Shown piece by piece: positions 59,553 to 64,000 of a stretch of 64,000 nucleotides of DNA; positions within the stretch are counted from its first letter, which is position 1, and every line of letters starts with the position of its first letter. The notes below the pieces were generated by a model. The model did not search any database, was not told the DNA's origin, and worked only from the letters and a program-made list of their open reading frames with translations. The DNA comes from Lachnospiraceae bacterium. GTDB lineage: Bacteria > Bacillota > Clostridia > Lachnospirales > Lachnospiraceae. Both the position numbers and the translations under genes were made by a program. The stretch covers positions 1-64,000 of the forward strand of contig JAFRVD010000062.1 in the NCBI GenBank assembly GCA_017441825.1, in the 5' to 3' direction.

Positions 59553-61004
59553 TTACTGATAGATCAATTCGTATTCGGACACGTTCTCCGCGTTCAGCAC
59601 GATCCTGTCGAAATCCGAAATTCCGTTCCGGATCCCGGGAGAAACGATCACATATGAAGTTTCGAGAGACGATGAGAGCCGCGCGACCGGTCTGAACACA
59701 CAGTACCCGCTGTTGATCTGGTACACGCCTTCAATGACCGCCTGTACGCCGAGGGCCGTCTTCCGCTCCGTGGTTTCCAGAGGTGAATCCCCGGTCTCCG
59801 GCGCCACAAGAACAGTCCCGGCTTCAAGGCAGTCTCCCGCAATGTAGGCCGTATTGCTCCCGATAATGAAGTCGTTCGTGCTGTCGCTGTCCGAATCGCT
59901 CATATACACGGTGACTTCGCGGAACGTGACCTTGCCGTCCTCTTCTATGAGGACGCCCCGCGCGCCGGAGCCGCCGCCCTCCGTAATGAAGCTCCTGTCA
60001 ACTGTAAAGAAGCTCTTTTTGACGATGGCCGACTCAGGGATCTTATAGCCTGTCACGGACGTATCCAGGAGGAAAAAGCTTACGCGGCGTGCGTTCAGTA
60101 AATTGGCGCCGTATTTCTGGAAATAAAGGACGCCTAAAGCGGTTCCGTCCTGGCCGGTGGCCTCAGAGAACTTTCCCGTGATCTCAAGGCCGCCGTCCAG
60201 GCGGACCGTAAGCGTCTTCCTGCCGGAAAAGCGCACGGCTTCCTGCTCCGAAAGAGGGAACACCAGACTGAACTGGTTCCCCGGAACGATCTTATAGAGG
60301 AACTGCCCGGCAAGCACCTGGTCTCCGGTGTTCACGGTCTCGGCAGCCGGTTTTTCCCCTGTGAAATCGGAAAGTGAAAGCCCTGACGGGACCGTGTATT
60401 CATAGCCGTCCAGTGAAAACAGGACGAATCCGCTCTCATCGGTCACTACAGGCGTACAGGAGCTGTAGAGCGCCGTCTTTGCCGTACTGTCTGCGTCCTT
60501 TATAAGACCGTTGAAGACTGCCGCGCGGATGGCCGTGCCGATATCCTCCGCCGTCCCGAAATCGAGCCGTGAATAGCCGTACATGCTGTCCCGCACCGTA
60601 TCCCGGATCCGCACCTTGCTGTCCTCGGACAGCATCTGCTCCCCGAAATACATGCTCCGGAGCGCCGTTTCCAGAAGCCCTGTCTCATCCAGCGTACAGA
60701 CTGTGCTCCCGGAGCTTAAGCGTTCTCCGTTCACTGAAAAGCAGCTCACGTACCCGCCCTCCGGCGCCACGGAAACATGCTCTTCACGGAGGACGATCCC
60801 CGTATAGCTCCCGGAAACATTGTCGCTGACCGGCGTGCCCACCTCGTAGGCCTGGATCCGGTCCCGGGTCGCGAGCAGGATGGTCTGCACCACAAGATAC
60901 ACCAGGATCAGCGCGAAAACCACCGTCATGAAGGTGATCGGCGGCCGCAGCCTGGCGTTTCCGATGATCTTATTCTGCTCTTTCAGTCTTTCGTCCTCTT
61001 CCAT
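59553..61004 (-). CDS. HlyD-like membrane-anchored protein of the sepF locus
   Basis: A cytoplasmic N-terminus, one membrane helix (about 23-46) and a long extracellular part with HlyD/RND-adaptor-like beta segments (VAPEGGYVSCFSVNGERLSS, lipoyl-like; VNTGDQVLAGQFLYKI). In Clostridia such a protein is often encoded before yggS and sepF. No efflux pump or ATPase gene is nearby, so transport is doubtful; a link to division or wall synthesis is inferred from the neighbours. ATG 61004; the ribosome site is weak. It follows the carboxypeptidase gene by 12 bases. Confidence 0.75.
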   Translation of the reverse strand: MEEDERLKEQNKIIGNARLRPPITFMTVVFALILVYLVVQTILLATRDRIQAYEVGTPVSDNVSGSYTGIVLREEHVSVAPEGGYVSCFSVNGERLSSGSTVCTLDETGLLETALRSMYFGEQMLSEDSKVRIRDTVRDSMYGYSRLDFGTAEDIGTAIRAAVFNGLIKDADSTAKTALYSSCTPVVTDESGFVLFSLDGYEYTVPSGLSLSDFTGEKPAAETVNTGDQVLAGQFLYKIVPGNQFSLVFPLSEQEAVRFSGRKTLTVRLDGGLEITGKFSEATGQDGTALGVLYFQKYGANLLNARRVSFFLLDTSVTGYKIPESAIVKKSFFTVDRSFITEGGGSGARGVLIEEDGKVTFREVTVYMSDSDSDSTNDFIIGSNTAYIAGDCLEAGTVLVAPETGDSPLETTERKTALGVQAVIEGVYQINSGYCVFRPVARLSSSLETSYVIVSPGIRNGISDFDRIVLNAENVSEYELIYQ

Positions 61005-61016
61005 CTCTTAATAAAC

Positions 61017-61991
61017 TCAGTCCTGTCCGATGATCGCGAGCAGGGCATTCGTCTCAAGATACAGCTCGTCGTACGTCTTTGCGCCGGCGGAAACGGCAAT
61101 GTACGTGTTCTTTTTCGTATCCTCAAAAACGCTGATGATGCACCTTCCCGCCTGCTCCGTATACCCGGTCTTGCTGTAAAGATAGCGGACTCCTTCGGGC
61201 GGGATCGTGAAGCCGCGCGCGTAGGAATTCGTGCTTTTAAAGGACAGCGTTGTCTGTGAGCCGTCCGGAAGATTCCCGGTGATGCTCCCTTCGGAAAGTC
61301 CGGCGGCTTCCCGGAACGCCTGTTTTTCCATGCAGGCGCGCATAAGGAGATACAGGTCGTACGCGGTCGTATAGTGGTTCGCGTCGTGCAGCCCGTTCGG
61401 GTTTGCGAAACGCGTGTTGATCATGCCGAGCTCTTTGGCGCGTGCATTCATGAGTGCGACAAATTCCGTGACGCTCCCGGAAACGGCTGCGGCAAGGACG
61501 TTCGCGGCATCGTTTCCTGAAGGAAGCAGAAGCGCCGTCAAGAGGTCCTTTACGGTAAACGTCATCCCCGGCGTGATCCCGGCAAGCGACGAACTGTCCG
61601 AGATACCTTCATAAACTTCGTCGCCGGCGGTTACAGGGGTATCGAGGTCCCCGAAATATTCGATCGCAAGAAGCGCCGTCATGCACTTCGTCATGCTGGC
61701 GGGATAGATCTTATTGAGCGCGCCCTTTGAATACAGGACGTCATGCGTATTCTCCCGGATGAGGAGGGACGTCGGAACGGCCACATAATCCGGGTCATAA
61801 ATGTCCTCGGACAGGATAACGGCAAGCCCTTCGGACACCGGCGCGATCCGGCCGTTCACTCCCACGCCGGACGTCATGGGCCCGATCACGTCTTCGCGAT
61901 AGAACTCCGTCCCGGCGATCTCCTCTTTTTTTCCGCATGCGGAAAGAAGGAGTATTCCTGAAAGTATGATGAAAAGCACTGTTCTCTTCAC
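61017..61991 (-). CDS. D-alanyl-D-alanine carboxypeptidase, lipoprotein form
   Basis: Class-A low-molecular-weight penicillin-binding protein that trims the terminal D-Ala of peptidoglycan stems. Motifs: SMTK with Ser99 and Lys102, SGN near 157, and KTG in LYSKTGYTEQAG. Unlike most DacA proteins it is a lipoprotein: lipobox LSAC with Cys19, and no C-terminal amphipathic anchor helix is evident. Start is the GTG at 61991, overlapping the rodA stop by 4 bases. Length 324 is a little short, with the catalytic domain only. Confidence 0.92.
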   Translation of the reverse strand: MKRTVLFIILSGILLLSACGKKEEIAGTEFYREDVIGPMTSGVGVNGRIAPVSEGLAVILSEDIYDPDYVAVPTSLLIRENTHDVLYSKGALNKIYPASMTKCMTALLAIEYFGDLDTPVTAGDEVYEGISDSSSLAGITPGMTFTVKDLLTALLLPSGNDAANVLAAAVSGSVTEFVALMNARAKELGMINTRFANPNGLHDANHYTTAYDLYLLMRACMEKQAFREAAGLSEGSITGNLPDGSQTTLSFKSTNSYARGFTIPPEGVRYLYSKTGYTEQAGRCIISVFEDTKKNTYIAVSAGAKTYDELYLETNALLAIIGQD

Positions 61992-63163
61992 GAGAAAGAT
62001 CCTCTCTTACTTTTTCTTCCCCACAGACTCACGCTGAGCACCATGCCGATCAGCAGGAACGAGCTTAAAAGCGAGCTCATGCCGGCGCTCACAAACGGCA
62101 GGGGTATGCCGGTATTCGGGAGCAGCAGAAGCGCTACACCCATGTTGATAAAGCTCTGCAAGGCGAACATGGCGCCAACGGTCCCCGCGATGATCTTTCC
62201 GGTCGTATCGTTGCAGCGCGCCGCCGTGTGGAAGCACTCGAACACGATGAGCGCGACCAGCAGGATGATCACACAGCTGCCGAAGAAGCCGAGCTCCTCT
62301 CCTATGACCGCGAAGATGAAGTCCGAGGATTCCTCGGAAAGGAAATTTCCGTTCTTCACGGATTCCAGAGAAGACGTATTAAGCCCCTTGCCGAAGAGCC
62401 CGCCTGAACCGATGGCCATGACAGACGTGCTCTGCTGGTAGACCTTCTCCGGGAACTGCTCCGGGAAAAAGTACGCATTGATGCGCTCCACCTGGTGAGG
62501 CTCCAGGACCTTATTCAATAACGTCTGCTCCGGCTGGTATACCATGATGACCGCAAAGATGCATACCGGGATCATGATCAGGATGAACGCGACGATCCAC
62601 TTGTAGCTTACGCCTGCAATAAACAGTGCGCACACCGTGATCAGCAGCAGCATGATGGTGGTCGAAAGGTCCGGCTCCTTAATGACAAGGAACACTAACG
62701 GCATGGCGGACAGGAAAAACAGAAGGATCCCCCAGACCGCGCTGATCTTCTCCTTCAGCCTGCTTGCCACAAAGGCGAGGAAAAAGATCAGTGCCGGCTT
62801 CGCGAACTCCGAAGGCTGTATGGTCCCGAGAAGCGGGAAATAGTACCAGCGCTTCGCGCCGTAGATCTCCCGGCCGAAAAGAAGCAGGTACACGAGGAGC
62901 AGGATCGCGAATACGTACGGTATCCATGCATGGCGGAGCATTTTCTTGTAGTCCAGGATCGAAACGGCGATCATCAGAATGATCCCCGCGCCTACACCCA
63001 TGATCTGTTTGACGTAGGTGCTGACCAGGGACGTGCTCTTTTCATTGATGGTCGCGGAATAGACGACCAGGATCCCGATCATGCTGAGTACGATCACATA
63101 AATGATCAGCCTGAAGTTCAGGTCTCTCAGCCGGAACCGCTCTTCATTGATCGTTCCAAGCAT
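61988..63163 (-). CDS. rodA: SEDS glycosyltransferase RodA
   Basis: Peptidoglycan polymerase of the SEDS family working with a class-B PBP in side-wall growth. About ten membrane helices; IQPSEFAKPALI, KEPDLSTTIM, the catalytic-Asp segment SSDFIFAVIGEELG and PFVSAGMSSLLSSFLL are present. RodA is preferred over FtsW from the neighbours (minD-like gene, D,D-carboxypeptidase) and lack of dcw genes. The PFVSAGMSS variant in place of PFVSYGGSS is noted. ATG 63163 follows AAAGGAAAACCG. It begins 3 bases after the minD-like gene. Confidence 0.92.
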   Translation of the reverse strand: MLGTINEERFRLRDLNFRLIIYVIVLSMIGILVVYSATINEKSTSLVSTYVKQIMGVGAGIILMIAVSILDYKKMLRHAWIPYVFAILLLVYLLLFGREIYGAKRWYYFPLLGTIQPSEFAKPALIFFLAFVASRLKEKISAVWGILLFFLSAMPLVFLVIKEPDLSTTIMLLLITVCALFIAGVSYKWIVAFILIMIPVCIFAVIMVYQPEQTLLNKVLEPHQVERINAYFFPEQFPEKVYQQSTSVMAIGSGGLFGKGLNTSSLESVKNGNFLSEESSDFIFAVIGEELGFFGSCVIILLVALIVFECFHTAARCNDTTGKIIAGTVGAMFALQSFINMGVALLLLPNTGIPLPFVSAGMSSLLSSFLLIGMVLSVSLWGRKSKRGSFS

Positions 63164-63166
63164 TCG

Positions 63167-63916
63167 TTACGGTTTTCCTTTCAGGACCACGGGGATATCC
63201 TCTCCCTCAAGCCTTCTGGCTGAGTTCAGGAACTCCCTGCAGCCGACAGATTTCACATTGACAACATGGACGCCCTTCTGCACAGACGCGAGGATCTCAT
63301 CATCATAAAGAATGGCCCCAAGAAGCGGCAGCCCGCTGTCCTGGATCACCTTTTCCGGCATGGGCATGACCCCGGATTTCACGAGATCGATGCGGATCTG
63401 GTTCAGGATCAGGCTGGTCGTGTCCGGCTTGATGTCCCGGAGCCTCCGGAGCGCTTTTCCGGAACTCCGTACGCACAGTGCGTCAGGCGTCATTACAAAA
63501 ACGATGCGGTAGCTCATCATGAGGATCTCCTCGGAAAGCGCTCCCGGGCAGTTTCCCGCATCCACTATCACCGCATCAAATTTATCCCGGAACAGCCTGA
63601 GAAGCTTTGCGATGCGGTCCTTGATAAGGGCGGATTCCACCCTCACCTGCGAGCCCGGGAGAAGCAGAAACGTATCTCCCTCTCCCACACGCACCAAAGC
63701 CTTCATGATGGTGCAGCTGCCCTCCAGGACGTCCAGGATACTGTAGACCACACGGTCCCTGACGCCCAGGATCTGGTCCGCGGCGGCGTTTCCCGCGTCC
63801 GCGTCCACCAGGATCACCCGTTTGCCGAGTGTATGCATGGCCGCGGCCAGATTGGCCGCGATCACGGATTTTCCGACACCGCCCTTGCCTGCGGTGACCG
63901 AAATGATCTCTCCCAT
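63167..63916 (-). CDS. MinD/ParA-like ATPase
   Basis: Deviant Walker-A ATPase: TAGKGGVGKS around residues 8-17, then VDADAGNAAADQILG and a Rossmann-like core. Position next to rodA suggests septum-site protein MinD, which keeps the division ring from the poles. It departs from standard MinD: DAGNCPGALSEE stands where MinD has DSPAGIExG, the C-terminal amphipathic membrane helix is not evident (end GEDIPVVLKGKP), and no minE follows. FlhG-like or another ParA-type role is possible. The ATG at 63916 with GGAGGACGAT is chosen; the longer frame begins with TTG inside that site. Confidence 0.75.
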   Translation of the reverse strand: MGEIISVTAGKGGVGKSVIAANLAAAMHTLGKRVILVDADAGNAAADQILGVRDRVVYSILDVLEGSCTIMKALVRVGEGDTFLLLPGSQVRVESALIKDRIAKLLRLFRDKFDAVIVDAGNCPGALSEEILMMSYRIVFVMTPDALCVRSSGKALRRLRDIKPDTTSLILNQIRIDLVKSGVMPMPEKVIQDSGLPLLGAILYDDEILASVQKGVHVVNVKSVGCREFLNSARRLEGEDIPVVLKGKP

Positions 63917-63933
63917 ATCGTCCTCCAAAAGAT

Positions 63934-64000
63934 TTAGTCAAGAATATCGTTAACACTGCCGCTGGACGCGGAGTTCTCGAGGATCTCCGCCAGCGTGATA
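63934..64000 (-). CDS. 3' end of an unidentified gene
   Basis: The last 21 codons of a minus-strand frame, ending EILENSASSGSVNDILD before a TAA at 63934-63936, 17 bases upstream of the minD-like start. Too short to name; in related genomes minC, mreD or a class-B PBP gene would lie here. Confidence 0.6.
   Translation of the reverse strand, partial: ITLAEILENSASSGSVNDILD

Noticed and set aside
59553..61004. Efflux pump adaptor
   Set aside because: HlyD-like segments are present but no pump, ATPase or outer component is encoded nearby, and the gene belongs to the division cluster.

Overview
The window looks like chromosome of a strictly fermentative, Gram-positive Clostridia bacterium, most likely a fairly high-GC Lachnospiraceae relative from a gut or rumen. 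This rests on gene content: HrcA/CIRCE heat-shock control, Rex, DUF4364 and DUF512 proteins, the DUF512-der-plsY block, SepF next to YggS, LplB/LplC-type sugar permeases with DUF3502 lipoproteins, and several cytoplasmic glycoside-processing enzymes. I saw no tRNA, rRNA, transposase, phage gene or CRISPR array. All but three of the 57 protein-coding genes (two cut by the window edges) lie on the minus strand, so reading and transcription mostly run from high to low coordinates.

Layout. 1-3.1 kb: hrcA-grpE-dnaK behind a sigma-A promoter and a CIRCE operator, then rex. 3.2-5.8 kb: divergent plus-strand ABC-F and methylglyoxal-synthase-like genes. 5.8-8.0 kb: GtrA, an acyltransferase-like protein and a CAT/E2-like protein, the last two without the usual catalytic residues. 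8.1-11.3 kb: rpmE-DUF1385-prmC-prfA. 11.4-16.9 kb: a small P-loop kinase and two GH3 glycosidases, one with permuted domain order. 17.0-22.0 kb: DUF4364-MoxR-DUF58-transglutaminase. 22.1-22.6 kb: a CYTH phosphatase.

22.7-41.4 kb is the most unusual part: fifteen consecutive minus-strand genes holding two complete DUF3502-type ABC importers and nine hydrolases (four paralogous alpha/beta-hydrolases with a copper-amine-oxidase-N-like C-terminal domain, a type-B carboxylesterase, two CE1-like esterases, a NodB-type deacetylase and a beta-lactamase-fold serine hydrolase). No enzyme has a signal peptide. There is no glycosidase, regulator or transport ATPase inside it. I infer that acylated oligosaccharides are imported and stripped of ester and perhaps N-acyl groups inside the cell, with GH3 enzymes 6-10 kb away able to finish the breakdown.

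41.5-50.4 kb: an apparent operon DUF512-der-plsY-MoxR-DUF58-transglutaminase-SGNH hydrolase, holding the second MoxR/DUF58/transglutaminase set of the window. 50.4-56.7 kb: rpsT, then leuS-rpoD-queH-alr, with a probable 6S RNA gene just upstream of leuS. 56.7-64 kb: envelope and division genes in the order minD-like, rodA, D,D-carboxypeptidase, HlyD-like, yggS, sepF, lspA, rluD.

Start codons were chosen from visible Shine-Dalgarno sites; several differ from the longest open frame. Function calls come from recognised motifs and gene order only; no database search was possible.
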